Under the pieces are notes generated by a model, which worked only from the letters and a program-made list of their open reading frames with translations, was not told the origin of the DNA and ran no database searches. From the NCBI GenBank assembly GCA_045807945.1, contig JBJMGI010000120.1, positions 1 to 22,259 of the forward strand: a stretch of 22,259 nt of DNA, in the 5' to 3' direction. A program made the position numbers and the translations under genes. Origin of the DNA: CAVQGF01 sp045807945 (lineage in GTDB: Bacteria > Acidobacteriota > Terriglobia > Terriglobales > Acidobacteriaceae). Positions 7,111 to 15,897 of this stretch are shown piece after piece (within the stretch, counting starts at the first letter, position 1; each line of letters opens with the position of its first letter).

Positions 7111-8292
7111 ATGAGAGTGAAATGGATCAGCGCAGTCGGCATCCTGGCGTTCTTAGCGACGGGATGCTCGCGCACACCCGCCGCACAGCAGAAGAGCGGT
7201 CGCGGAGGGCAGGATCCATCGCAGCGCGCGATCCCGGTTGCCGCCGCGCCTGTTACTCCTAAAGATGTGCCGGTATTTCTCCGCGGATTGGGCAACGTTG
7301 CCGGCTCCAACACCGTGACCGTGAAGAGCCGGGTCGACGGGCAGCTCGTCGAGGTGAAATTCAAGGAGGGGCAGCAGGTTAAAAAAGGCGACCTGCTGGC
7401 CGTCATCGATCCTCGTCCGTACCAGGCCGCTCTCGACCAAACCAAAGCAACGCTTGCCAAAGATGAAGCAGCATTGGCGGATGCGAAAACCAATCTGGCA
7501 CGTTACGCGGCGTTAGTGAAAGAACAAGTCATAGCCCAGCAGCAGTACGACACGCAAAAGTCGCAGGTGGGCCAGATCGAAGGCCAGATCGGCGCCGACA
7601 AAGCTCAGATCGAGAACGCGCAGCTACAACTTAGCTACACGCACATCACCGCGCCGATACCCGGAGTCGTAGGACTGCGCCTTGTTGACGTGGGAAATAC
7701 GATCCATGCCTCGGATCCGAACGGGCTGGTGGTGATCACGCAGATCGAACCCGTCGCCGTCATCTTCACTTTGCCGGAAGATGCGCTCGCGGCGGTGATG
7801 CAGCGCATGAAGTCTGGGGAGCTTGATGCCGACGCTTACACCCGCGACGATCAGACAAAGATCGCAACAGGAAAACTGGTCACGGTGAATAACCAAATCG
7901 ACCCCACAACCGGGACCGATAAATTTAAAGCGATCTTCGACAACAAAGATCACACCCTGTGGCCGAACCAGTTCGTCAACGTTCGTCTGCTACTCCAGAC
8001 GAAGAAAGATGCACTCACGATTCCTGTTGCGGCGATCCAGCGCGGTGCGCAGGGAAGTTTTGTTTACGTGGTGAAGTCTGATGGCACGGTGGAGTCCCGT
8101 CAGGTCCAGACCAGCACAACCGAAGGTGGCATCGCGACGGTTGATAAAGGTCTTTCGTCCGGCGAAATGGTGGTTACCGACGGCCAAGACAAGTTGCAGC
8201 CCGGTAGCAAAGTCGCGGTGCAAGGGGGACAAACTGGGTCGCGCCGGCAGGCTGCCAACGGGCAGGGAAGCTCGGGCGGAGATCAACAGTGA
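7111..8292 (+). CDS. mdtA: RND efflux membrane fusion protein, MdtA-like lipoprotein
   Basis: A 393-residue periplasmic adaptor that links an inner-membrane RND pump to an outer-membrane channel. The N-terminus MRVKWISAVGILAFLATGC has a lipobox with Cys19, so the mature protein is probably lipid-anchored. The order is a barrel-sandwich half (about 67-104, VTVKSRVDGQLVEVKFKEG), an alpha-helical hairpin (about 105-172), the second half (LSYTHITAPIPGVVGLRLVD), then beta-barrel and membrane-proximal domains, and a Gly/Gln-rich tail. The TAPIPGVVGLR segment is typical of the MdtA/AcrA family. Its stop overlaps the GTG of the first pump gene (GTGA). No TolC-like gene follows, so the outer-membrane partner must be encoded elsewhere. 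Confidence 0.92.
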   Translation: MRVKWISAVGILAFLATGCSRTPAAQQKSGRGGQDPSQRAIPVAAAPVTPKDVPVFLRGLGNVAGSNTVTVKSRVDGQLVEVKFKEGQQVKKGDLLAVIDPRPYQAALDQTKATLAKDEAALADAKTNLARYAALVKEQVIAQQQYDTQKSQVGQIEGQIGADKAQIENAQLQLSYTHITAPIPGVVGLRLVDVGNTIHASDPNGLVVITQIEPVAVIFTLPEDALAAVMQRMKSGELDADAYTRDDQTKIATGKLVTVNNQIDPTTGTDKFKAIFDNKDHTLWPNQFVNVRLLLQTKKDALTIPVAAIQRGAQGSFVYVVKSDGTVESRQVQTSTTEGGIATVDKGLSSGEMVVTDGQDKLQPGSKVAVQGGQTGSRRQAANGQGSSGGDQQ

Positions 8293-11200
8293 ATCCGTCT
8301 CGCATATTCATCGAGCGACCGGTTGCCACATCCTTATTAATGGTTGGCGTCTTGCTGGTCGGAATTCTGGCCTATCGTCAGCTTCCTGTTTCCGCATTGC
8401 CGCAGGTCGATTACCCAATCATCCAGATCACTACCTTTTATCCGGGAGCTAGCCCGGATGTGATGGCGTCGTCTGTCACGACTCCTCTGGAGCGCCAGTT
8501 TGGACAGTTACCCGGATTGAACCAGATGACCTCCACCAGCTCGTTCGGGAGCTCGATCGTCGTTCTGCAATTCAATCTGAACGAAGACATCGATGTCGCC
8601 GAGCAGGAAGTTCAGGCGGCGATCAATGCCTCCGGCACCTACCTGCCGCGCGATTTACCAAACCCACCGATCTACAGCAAAACGAATCCCGCGGAGGCCC
8701 CGGTACTCACGCTCGCGCTCAGCTCGAACGTGATCCCGCTATCGAAAGTGGAAGACCTCGCGGACACGGTGCTCGCGCAAAAAATCTCGCAGATGCCCGG
8801 GGTGGGACTCGTCACCATCAGTGGCGGGCAAAAACCAGCCGTCCGGGTACAGGCAAACCCGACCGCGCTCGCTTCCTACAATCTCGGCCTCGAAGATGTG
8901 CGCAATGCGCTGGCGCAGGCGAACGTTGACCAGGCGAAAGGAAATATCGAAGGGCCTCGCCAGGCATACACAATCGGCGCGAACGATCAGTTGATGGATT
9001 CTGCGTCGTACAAGCCGGTCATCATCGCCTATCGCAACGGTTCGCCGGTGCGCCTGGGCGATGTAGCCAACGTGGTCGACAGCGCTGAGAACTTGAAGCA
9101 GGCCGCGTGGGAGAACACCACGCCGGCCGTGATCATGAACGTGCAGCGCCAGCCCGGCGCGAACACCATTAAGGTCGTGGACGGCATCCGCAAAGTGCTG
9201 CCGCAGCTGCAGACCTCGATGCCGAACTCGGTGAAAGTGGACGTCGTTGCCGATCGTACCGAGACTATTCGTGCATCCGTTACGGACGTGAAGTTCGAGC
9301 TGATGCTCACCATCGCGCTTGTGATCATGGTGATCTTCCTTTTCCTGCGAACATTCTCTGCAACCGTGATCCCCAGCATCGCTGTACCGCTCTCTCTGGT
9401 CGGAACCTTTGGAGTGATGTACCTGGTAGGCTACAGCCTCGACAATCTTTCACTGATGGCGCTTACTATTTCGACCGGCTTTGTAGTAGACGACGCCATC
9501 GTGATGATCGAGAACATCTCGCGCTACATCGAGGAGGGAGAGCCGCCGCTGCAAGCGGCGCTAAAAGGCTCGCAACAGATCGGCTTCACCATCGTGTCAT
9601 TAACGGTCTCGCTGATCGCGGTACTTATCCCGCTGCTCTTCATGGGAGACGTGGTCGGACGGCTCTTCCGCGAGTTCGCGATCACACTCGCCGTCACCAT
9701 CCTCGTCTCCGCATTCGTTTCGCTCACCTTGACGCCGATGATGTGCGCGAAGCTTCTGAAGCATAAGCCTGACCATCAGCAAGGTCGGTTCTATCGGGTT
9801 TCGGAACGTTTTTTTGAACGTGTGATCGAGCGTTATGGCACCACGCTTCGCTGGGTCTTGAATCACCAGCGTGCGACGTTGCTGGTTACCGTGAGCACGT
9901 TAGTGCTGACTATCCTTTTATACTTCGTGATCCCGAAAGGCTTCTTCCCGGTGCAGGACACCGGGCAGATCCTCGGCATCAGCCAAGCGCCCGAATCCGT
10001 ATCGTTCTCCTCCATGGCGACGCGTCAAGAAGGGCTAGCGAAGGTGATTTTGCAGGATCCGGACGTGCTGAGCATCGCGTCGTTCATCGGCGTGGACGGC
10101 ATCAACACCACCGCGAACAGCGGACGCATGCAGATCAACCTGAAGCCGCGCGATCAGCGCAGTGCGTCAGCCTCCGAGATCATTCAGCGGCTCGAGCCCA
10201 ATCTGGAGAAGGTTGAAGGCATCACGCTCTACATGCAGCCGGTTCAGGACCTGACGGTTGAGAACCGCGTCAGCCGCACGCAATACCAATACACGCTGGA
10301 AGACGCGGACTTGAACGAGTTGAACTCGTTCACCCCGAAGCTGGTGGACAAGCTCCGGCAGATCTCGCAACTCCGCGACGTTGCTAGTGACCAACAGAGC
10401 GGCGGTCTGCAGGCTACTCTCAACATCGACCGTGACACCGCCGCGCGCTTGGGCGTACAGCCGCAGGCGATCGACGACACCCTCTACGACGCCTTCGGCC
10501 AGCGACAAGTCTCCACCATGTTCACGCAACTGAACCAGTATCACGTTGTGCTTGAGGTCGGGCCGAACTTTCAGCGTGGACCAGATTCGCTCAAAGACAT
10601 CTATGTGCATTCGTCTAACGGAACCGATGTTCCGCTGAGCGCCTTTACTACGCTCACTCGCACGAGCACGCCTCTTGCCGTCAACCATCAGGGGCAATTC
10701 CCGGCAGCGACTATCTCGTTCAATCTGGCGCCCGGCGAATCTTTGGGAAAAGCAGTGCAGGCGATCCAACAAGCTGAGCAGGAGATCGGAATGCCGACGA
10801 GCATACATTCCAGCTTCCAGGGAACGGCCGCGGCTTTCCAATCGTCATTGTCGAATGAAGTGTGGTTGATCCTCGCCGCCCTGGTCACCGTTTACATCGT
10901 GCTCGGTGTTTTGTACGAGAGCTATATCCACCCGGTGACGATTCTCTCCACTTTGCCTTCGGCCGGTGTGGGCGCGTTGCTCGCGCTCATCATCTTCCGA
11001 ATGGACCTCGGTGTCGTGGGACTGATAGGCATTGTGTTGCTGATCGGCATCGTGAAAAAGAACGCCATCATGATGATCGATTTTGCGCTCGACGCAGAGC
11101 GTAACCAAGGCAAGAGCCCGGAAGAGTCGATCTATCAAGCCTGCTTGCTGCGCTTCCGCCCGATCATGATGACAACCATGGCGGCACTCTTTGCCGGCAT

Positions 11201-11402
11201 CCCGCTGGCGCTTGGACGCGGAACAGGATCGGAGCTGCGCCATCCGCTCGGAATCACAATCATCGGTGGTCTGCTCGTCAGCCAGGTGCTCACGCTCTAT
11301 ACGACTCCCGTTGTCTATCTCTTCTTTGACCGGCTCGCGCAAAGGTTTTCTCATCTGCGGGTCGGCAACCCGATCCCGAGAGAAGTCAGTCTGGCGAAAT
11401 GA
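8289..11402 (+). CDS. mdtB: RND multidrug efflux permease, MdtB-like subunit
   Basis: A 1037-residue inner-membrane proton/drug antiporter of the HAE-1 RND family. The N-terminal FIERPVATSLLMVG is typical of TM1. The proton-relay aspartates are Asp401 and Asp402 in TGFVVDDAIVMIEN (TM4), and the TM10 lysine lies in IGIVKKNAIMMIDFALDAE. Two large periplasmic loops, the PQVDYPIIQI entry segment and the C-terminal TM block are present in normal order and length. The GTG start overlaps the fusion-protein stop, and the stop overlaps the second pump's ATG. In E. coli, MdtB and MdtC form a mixed trimer with two MdtB subunits; assignment of this copy as MdtB rests on gene order and family resemblance. 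Confidence 0.93.
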   Translation: MNPSRIFIERPVATSLLMVGVLLVGILAYRQLPVSALPQVDYPIIQITTFYPGASPDVMASSVTTPLERQFGQLPGLNQMTSTSSFGSSIVVLQFNLNEDIDVAEQEVQAAINASGTYLPRDLPNPPIYSKTNPAEAPVLTLALSSNVIPLSKVEDLADTVLAQKISQMPGVGLVTISGGQKPAVRVQANPTALASYNLGLEDVRNALAQANVDQAKGNIEGPRQAYTIGANDQLMDSASYKPVIIAYRNGSPVRLGDVANVVDSAENLKQAAWENTTPAVIMNVQRQPGANTIKVVDGIRKVLPQLQTSMPNSVKVDVVADRTETIRASVTDVKFELMLTIALVIMVIFLFLRTFSATVIPSIAVPLSLVGTFGVMYLVGYSLDNLSLMALTISTGFVVDDAIVMIENISRYIEEGEPPLQAALKGSQQIGFTIVSLTVSLIAVLIPLLFMGDVVGRLFREFAITLAVTILVSAFVSLTLTPMMCAKLLKHKPDHQQGRFYRVSERFFERVIERYGTTLRWVLNHQRATLLVTVSTLVLTILLYFVIPKGFFPVQDTGQILGISQAPESVSFSSMATRQEGLAKVILQDPDVLSIASFIGVDGINTTANSGRMQINLKPRDQRSASASEIIQRLEPNLEKVEGITLYMQPVQDLTVENRVSRTQYQYTLEDADLNELNSFTPKLVDKLRQISQLRDVASDQQSGGLQATLNIDRDTAARLGVQPQAIDDTLYDAFGQRQVSTMFTQLNQYHVVLEVGPNFQRGPDSLKDIYVHSSNGTDVPLSAFTTLTRTSTPLAVNHQGQFPAATISFNLAPGESLGKAVQAIQQAEQEIGMPTSIHSSFQGTAAAFQSSLSNEVWLILAALVTVYIVLGVLYESYIHPVTILSTLPSAGVGALLALIIFRMDLGVVGLIGIVLLIGIVKKNAIMMIDFALDAERNQGKSPEESIYQACLLRFRPIMMTTMAALFAGIPLALGRGTGSELRHPLGITIIGGLLVSQVLTLYTTPVVYLFFDRLAQRFSHLRVGNPIPREVSLAK

Positions 11403-14400
11403 GCATATCTGCCCCATTTATTCGCAGACCGGTGGCGACATCGCTCCTCTCCGTCGCCATCCTGCTCGCGGGCGGCATCGCATTCCTGTTTCTCCCTGTG
11501 GCGCCATTGCCGGAAGTCGAGTTCCCGACGATCTCGGTCAACGCGGGGCTCCCAGGAGCGAGTCCCGAGACAATGGCGTCTGCAGTAGCAACGCCTCTTG
11601 AGCGCCAGTTCGGCCGCATCGCAGGCGTTACCGAAATGACGTCGTCGAGTGGAACAGGCTCGACGAACGTCGTCTTGCAATTCGACCTGAGCCGCAACAT
11701 AGATTCGGCGGCGCGCGACGTGCAGGCGGCGATCAATGCCGCGCGCGGGCAGTTGCCCACGATGCCGAATAATCCGAGCTATCGCAAGACCAATCCTGCG
11801 GACGCGCCCATCATGATCCTGGCGGTCACGTCAGACACGCTGCCCGTCGGCTCAATGTATGACGCAGCGGATTCGATCCTCGCGCAAAAGATTTCCCAGG
11901 TCGAAGGCGTCGGTCAAGTCACAGTCGGCGGCGGCGCGAAGCCAGCGGTCAGAGTGCAGGCGAACCCCGTTCAACTTTCCAATTACGGCTTAAGCCTCGA
12001 AGACGTTCGCACGGCACTCGCTGCGGCCAACGCAAACACGCCGAAAGGTGAGCTGAGTGGTGACGGGGAGGTATTCACCGTTGCTGCGGACGATCAGCTG
12101 CTCGACCCGGAGCGTTACAAACCGCTGATCGTCGCCTATCGCAATGGCGCGCCGGTGCGGCTGAGCGATGTGGCAAACGTTTTCCAGTCGCAGGAAGACA
12201 TCCGCAACGCCGGACTGGCGAACGGCAAACCGGCGGTCGCGATCATCATCTTCCGGCAGCCCGGGGCGAACATCATCGGCGTGGTCGACCGCGTGAAGGC
12301 GATGCTGCCGATGTTCCAGGCCTCCATTCCACCTTCGATGAAGCTGAGCGTGGCTATGGACCGCACCACCACCATTCGCGCGTCGGTGCACGATGTTGAG
12401 CGCACGCTGATCATCGCCGTTGGCCTGGTGATCCTCGTCATCTTCATCTTCCTCCGGAATTTCCACGCGACGATGATCCCAAGCGTCGCGGTGCCTTTGT
12501 CGCTGGTGGGGACGTTGGCAGTGATGTATCTGCTGCACTACACCGTCGACAACCTTTCACTGATGGCCTTGACCATCGCTACGGGTTTCGTCGTGGACGA
12601 TGCCATTGTTGTCATCGAGAACATCGCGCGCTACGTGGAAGAAGGTGAGAGCCCGTACGAAGCCGCGCTGAAAGGCTCCCGTGAGATCGGCTTTACCGTG
12701 CTCTCGATGAGCCTCTCCCTGATCGCGGTGTTCATTCCCATCTTGCTTATGGGCGGGATCATCGGCCGGCTCTTCCGCGAGCTCGCGGTGGTCTTGAGTG
12801 TTGCCATCGCGGTATCCCTCCTCGTTTCGCTCACGACCACCCCCATGCTTTCCGCGAAATTCTTGCAGTCGTCCAAAGGGCGGAAACACGGGCGACTGTA
12901 CAACATCAGCGAGAAGATGTTCGACCGTGCTCTCGCGTGGTACGGCTCGGCCCTGAAGCGGGTCTTGCGTTACTCGGCTATAGCGCTCGCCGTGTTGCTC
13001 GCGACTGTCGGTTTGGCCGTCTATCTTTATATAGTGACGCCGAAGGGCTTCTTCCCGCAGCAGGACACGGGCCGCCTGACCGGCTCTATCCAAGCCGCGC
13101 AAGATGTTTCTTTTCAGGACATGCGGCAGAAGCAACAACAGTTCACGCAAATCGTCATGGCTGATCCTGCCGTCGATACAGTAGTCGCATTTACCGGTGG
13201 CGGCTCCAGCAACACTGGGCGCGCATTTATTCAGCTGAAGCCGCTCGAGGAGCGCAAAGACACTGCCGATCAGGTGATAGCCAGACTTCGTCCCAAGCTT
13301 TCGCACATTGCAGGTGCGACTTTATTCTTACAGGCCGTCCAAGATGTGCGCGTCGGCGGACGCTCCAGCAACGCCCAGTATCAGTACACGTTGCAGGGCT
13401 CCACTATCCAGGAGCTGAACCAGTGGATACCTAAGCTTGTTGATCGTCTTAAACAAGTCCCGGCATTGAAAGATGTCTCCAGCGATCAGCAAAACCGCGG
13501 GCTCCAACTAAACCTGGTGATCGATCGTGACACTGCCTCGCGATTGGGAATCACTCCGTCGATGATCGATGCGACGCTGTACGACGCCTTCGGTCAGCGC
13601 CAGGTCTCGACCATGTACCGGCAGATAAATCAGTACCACGTCGTCTTGGAGGTTGCGCCTGAGTTCAAAGACGATCCTGACGCGCTCAAGAATATCTATG
13701 TGCGCTCATCCAATGGCGCTCAGGTACCGCTGAGCTCGTTCGCGCATTACGAGACTACCAATACGCCGCTCGCGGTGAACCATCAGGGACAATTCCCCGC
13801 GATGACAGTTTCCTTCAACCTTGCGCCGGGGATCGCACTCGGACAAGCCGTGCAGCAGATCCAGCAGGCTGAGGCAGATATCCTCTTTCCCGCTGACATC
13901 CACGCCAGCTTTCAGGGCACCGCGGCCGCCTTCCAGCAGTCGCTCGCTAATCAGCCGCTGCTCATAGCAGCCGCGCTATTCGCCGTCTACATCGTTTTGG
14001 GAATGCTCTACGAGAGCTACATCCATCCGATAACGATCCTCTCAACCCTGCCTTCCGCTGGCGTAGGCGCACTGCTCGCATTGCTGCTGACCGGGACAGA
14101 TCTCAGCGTGATTGCGTTGATCGGCATAATCCTGCTGATCGGGATCGTAAAGAAGAATGCCATCATGATGATCGACTTCGCGCTCGACGCCGAGCGTCGC
14201 CAGGGCCTCAGCTCGAAAGAGGCGATTTACCAGGCCTGTATGCTGCGCTTTCGCCCAATCATGATGACGACCATGGCCGCGCTCTTCGGCGCGCTGCCGT
14301 TGGCATTCGGCACCGGTACCGGCTCGGAACTCCGCCGACCCCTGGGCCTCACCATCGCCGGCGGATTGATCGTCAGTCAGCTGCAGACACTGTTCACGAC

Positions 14401-14500
14401 GCCGGTCGTGTACCTCTATATGGACCGCATGCGGCTTGCGCTCGATCGCGTGTGGTCACGGAAGACCGGCGGCGCGCATCCTGAGCTGGTACGAGAGTAA
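11399..14500 (+). CDS. mdtC: RND multidrug efflux permease, MdtC-like subunit
   Basis: A 1033-residue RND permease closely similar to the preceding one throughout, consistent with tandem duplication followed by divergence into a heteromeric pump. The proton-relay aspartates Asp400 and Asp401 (TGFVVDDAIVVIEN) and the TM10 lysine segment IGIVKKNAIMMIDFALDAE are intact, so both subunits keep apparent proton-translocation residues. Porter-domain landmarks such as NHQGQFPAMTVSFNLAPG and IHASFQGTAAAFQQSL match the first copy. It starts by ATGA overlap and is the last gene of the regulator-kinase-efflux operon; a tRNA gene with its own promoter follows 62 bases later. Substrates of MdtABC-type pumps include bile salts and some antibiotics; those here are unknown. 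Confidence 0.93.
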   Translation: MSISAPFIRRPVATSLLSVAILLAGGIAFLFLPVAPLPEVEFPTISVNAGLPGASPETMASAVATPLERQFGRIAGVTEMTSSSGTGSTNVVLQFDLSRNIDSAARDVQAAINAARGQLPTMPNNPSYRKTNPADAPIMILAVTSDTLPVGSMYDAADSILAQKISQVEGVGQVTVGGGAKPAVRVQANPVQLSNYGLSLEDVRTALAAANANTPKGELSGDGEVFTVAADDQLLDPERYKPLIVAYRNGAPVRLSDVANVFQSQEDIRNAGLANGKPAVAIIIFRQPGANIIGVVDRVKAMLPMFQASIPPSMKLSVAMDRTTTIRASVHDVERTLIIAVGLVILVIFIFLRNFHATMIPSVAVPLSLVGTLAVMYLLHYTVDNLSLMALTIATGFVVDDAIVVIENIARYVEEGESPYEAALKGSREIGFTVLSMSLSLIAVFIPILLMGGIIGRLFRELAVVLSVAIAVSLLVSLTTTPMLSAKFLQSSKGRKHGRLYNISEKMFDRALAWYGSALKRVLRYSAIALAVLLATVGLAVYLYIVTPKGFFPQQDTGRLTGSIQAAQDVSFQDMRQKQQQFTQIVMADPAVDTVVAFTGGGSSNTGRAFIQLKPLEERKDTADQVIARLRPKLSHIAGATLFLQAVQDVRVGGRSSNAQYQYTLQGSTIQELNQWIPKLVDRLKQVPALKDVSSDQQNRGLQLNLVIDRDTASRLGITPSMIDATLYDAFGQRQVSTMYRQINQYHVVLEVAPEFKDDPDALKNIYVRSSNGAQVPLSSFAHYETTNTPLAVNHQGQFPAMTVSFNLAPGIALGQAVQQIQQAEADILFPADIHASFQGTAAAFQQSLANQPLLIAAALFAVYIVLGMLYESYIHPITILSTLPSAGVGALLALLLTGTDLSVIALIGIILLIGIVKKNAIMMIDFALDAERRQGLSSKEAIYQACMLRFRPIMMTTMAALFGALPLAFGTGTGSELRRPLGLTIAGGLIVSQLQTLFTTPVVYLYMDRMRLALDRVWSRKTGGAHPELVRE

Positions 14501-14528
14501 ACGTTCAGCTGTCTACGTCGCCTCCGAT

Positions 14529-14557
14529 TTGACCGCATAGGAAGCGGTTGTTAGTAT
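14529..14557 (+). promoter_or_regulatory. Promoter of the initiator tRNA gene
   Basis: TTGACC (14529-14534, five of six -35 consensus bases) and TAGTAT (14552-14557, four of six -10 bases) are separated by exactly 17 bases. The first base of the mature tRNA is only six bases beyond the -10 element, so the predicted start almost coincides with the mature 5' end. Confidence 0.6.
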
Positions 14558-14562
14558 CGAAG

Positions 14563-14639
<77 letters not shown>

Positions 14640-14671
14640 AAGACCTTATAAACTTACGAGCAATACTTAAA

Positions 14672-14685
14672 GGAGCTCGCGCTCC
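14672..14685 (+). other. Small hairpin downstream of tRNA-fMet
   Basis: GGAGC-TCGC-GCTCC is a five-base-pair hairpin between the tRNA and its terminator. It may be a processing signal or part of a former attachment region; no T tract follows. Confidence 0.25.
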
Positions 14686-14699
14686 CGTTTGACTCCCAA

Positions 14700-15497
14700 T
14701 TATTCAGAGCCGCCGAGGGCGGCTTTTTTAATTGGTATTTGGGCGGTGTCCCTAATGACCATCTCCACCACTTTGCTGTTGGCAGCCCTCTTCGCATCGG
14801 AAACCGCCTGGGTGTAGATGTTCATCGTAGTCTGAATATCTGCGTGACGAAGCAGTTCCTGTTGCACCTTCACATCTGCCCCGTTAGCACGCAGCATAGT
14901 CGAATAAGTATGGCGAAACGTATGCCACCCGATCCGTCCGATGCCAGCTTTTACTGCCGCAGGTTGGATGTGATTTCGCAAAAGCACTTCCTGCCACCGT
15001 GGGCGGCCACTGTCTCCTGCAAACACCCAGTCGGAAGCTTCTTTGTAAAAACTCCGGTTTCGGTGTTGCACGAGCAATGCTGCCAAGTGATCGTCCAGGG
15101 GAAGCGGCCGACGTGAGTACTCGGTTTTAGTCTCGCCCACCCGCCCCTGCACGACTCCGCGTTGTACCAGGACGGTTGAATTGGACCAGTCGAAATCTCC
15201 CCACTGTAAGCCCATGATCTCGCTCACCCGTAATCCAAGACATACCGCCACCATCACCATGGTGCGGTAAGGCTCGGTCAGCCGGACTAGCAATTTCTGC
15301 ACCTCCTCTATCACCAACACGCGAGGAATGCTCAAGCGCCGGCTACCTTGGCGCACAAACTCAATGGGGTTCCTGTCTGTCAGCTCCCATCGCCTCGCAT
15401 TTTGATAAAGAAGGTGCATCAGGCTTCTTATGTGGGTCTTAGACTTCGGTGCAAGTGAAAGTGAGCGCAGCCAATGTTCGGGAAGGTCAGTGAACAC
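14700..15497 (-). CDS. Tyrosine recombinase/phage-type integrase, N-terminally truncated
   Basis: A 265-residue protein containing the end of the core-binding domain (about 1-50, LRSLSLAPKSKTHIRSLMHL) and a complete catalytic domain. All expected active-site residues are visible: Arg90 in GLRVSEIMGLQWGD, Lys124 in GETKTEY, His192 and Arg195 in WHTFRHTYSTML, His218 in LLRHADIQTT, and nucleophile Tyr228 in MNIYTQ. Full-length relatives run roughly 350-400 residues, so the arm-binding and most of the core-binding domain are missing. The frame is closed by TAG at 15507-15509, ten codons-worth short of any extension, and the apparent GTG start at 15497 is poorly supported. Sequence upstream belongs to a decayed peptidase fragment. 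It probably no longer recombines. It lies between tRNA-fMet and a tRNA-Asn half, in keeping with a tRNA-targeting integrative element. Confidence 0.85.
   Translation of the reverse strand: MFTDLPEHWLRSLSLAPKSKTHIRSLMHLLYQNARRWELTDRNPIEFVRQGSRRLSIPRVLVIEEVQKLLVRLTEPYRTMVMVAVCLGLRVSEIMGLQWGDFDWSNSTVLVQRGVVQGRVGETKTEYSRRPLPLDDHLAALLVQHRNRSFYKEASDWVFAGDSGRPRWQEVLLRNHIQPAAVKAGIGRIGWHTFRHTYSTMLRANGADVKVQQELLRHADIQTTMNIYTQAVSDAKRAANSKVVEMVIRDTAQIPIKKAALGGSE
14708..14729 (+). terminator. Rho-independent terminator of the tRNA-fMet transcript
   Basis: AGCCGCC-GAG-GGCGGCT makes a seven-base-pair GC-rich stem followed by a T run (14724-14729). It lies about 70 bases after the tRNA and is oriented to stop plus-strand transcription. 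The opposing integrase gene ends inside it: its last codons (KKAALGGSE) are read from the complementary strand of this hairpin. Confidence 0.85.
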
Positions 15498-15806
15498 ATC
15501 TTTGGGCTACCGACCCAACGACTGCTGCGCCATAACGAGGCAGTTCCGACTCACTGATACCGGTCAAGTACGTGCAACAGAACGGTCCATAGCCTTCATT
15601 CAGCTCAGTGCGACTGACCCAGCCGCCATTCTGTGACATGTAAAAGTTGTCGCCAGGTTTGACAGCGGATCGCGATCAGTGAGATCGATGCCCACTCCCA
15701 TGAGAATGAAGTGTAAATCTCCTCCGGGGCTCGCGGTTCCTGTGGTTTGCGTGAAAGCTGATGCAGCAAAAAGCACCGCGAGCGACGCTAAGAAAAACGT
15801 CTTCAT
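15487..15806 (-). pseudogene. Remnant of an M13-family (PepO/neprilysin-like) metallopeptidase, frameshifted and truncated
   Basis: An ATG at 15806, preceded by GAGG nine bases upstream, opens a signal peptide (MKTFFLASLAVLFAASAFTQ) followed by GVGIDLTDRDPLS. Near 15660 the frame shifts by one base, and the other frame continues as KPGDNFYMSQNGGWVSRTEL. Together these match the start of M13 peptidases, where GIDL, then a P-x-D-DFY motif and NG-W-RTE follow the signal peptide. After NEG the match is lost and the frame runs to a TGA at 15487, next to the truncated integrase. The HEXXH zinc site and about 600 residues are missing. The family call is from remembered motifs; the frameshift position is read directly. 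Confidence 0.6.
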
Positions 15807-15852
15807 GTCCGTTGAACCTCGATTGCTTCTGTTGTGCTTGCTCAACCACCAT

Positions 15853-15897
15853 CTGTTAACCGGAGGGTTGTAGGTTCGACTCCTACCTGAGGAGCCA
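15853..15897 (+). repeat. 3' half of a tRNA-Asn, probable attachment-site remnant
   Basis: The 45 bases run from the anticodon loop CTGTTAA (anticodon GTT) through the anticodon 3' stem CCGGA, a five-base variable loop, the T-arm GTAGG-TTCGACT-CCTAC, the acceptor 3' strand CTGAGGA, discriminator G and encoded CCA. Upstream bases do not pair with it (ACCAT stands where TCCGG is expected), and no D-arm or 5' acceptor strand exists. Truncation exactly at the anticodon loop is a known crossover point for tRNA-targeting integrases. The fragment's orientation places the intact tRNA-Asn to the left if the element remains inserted. Confidence 0.8.
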
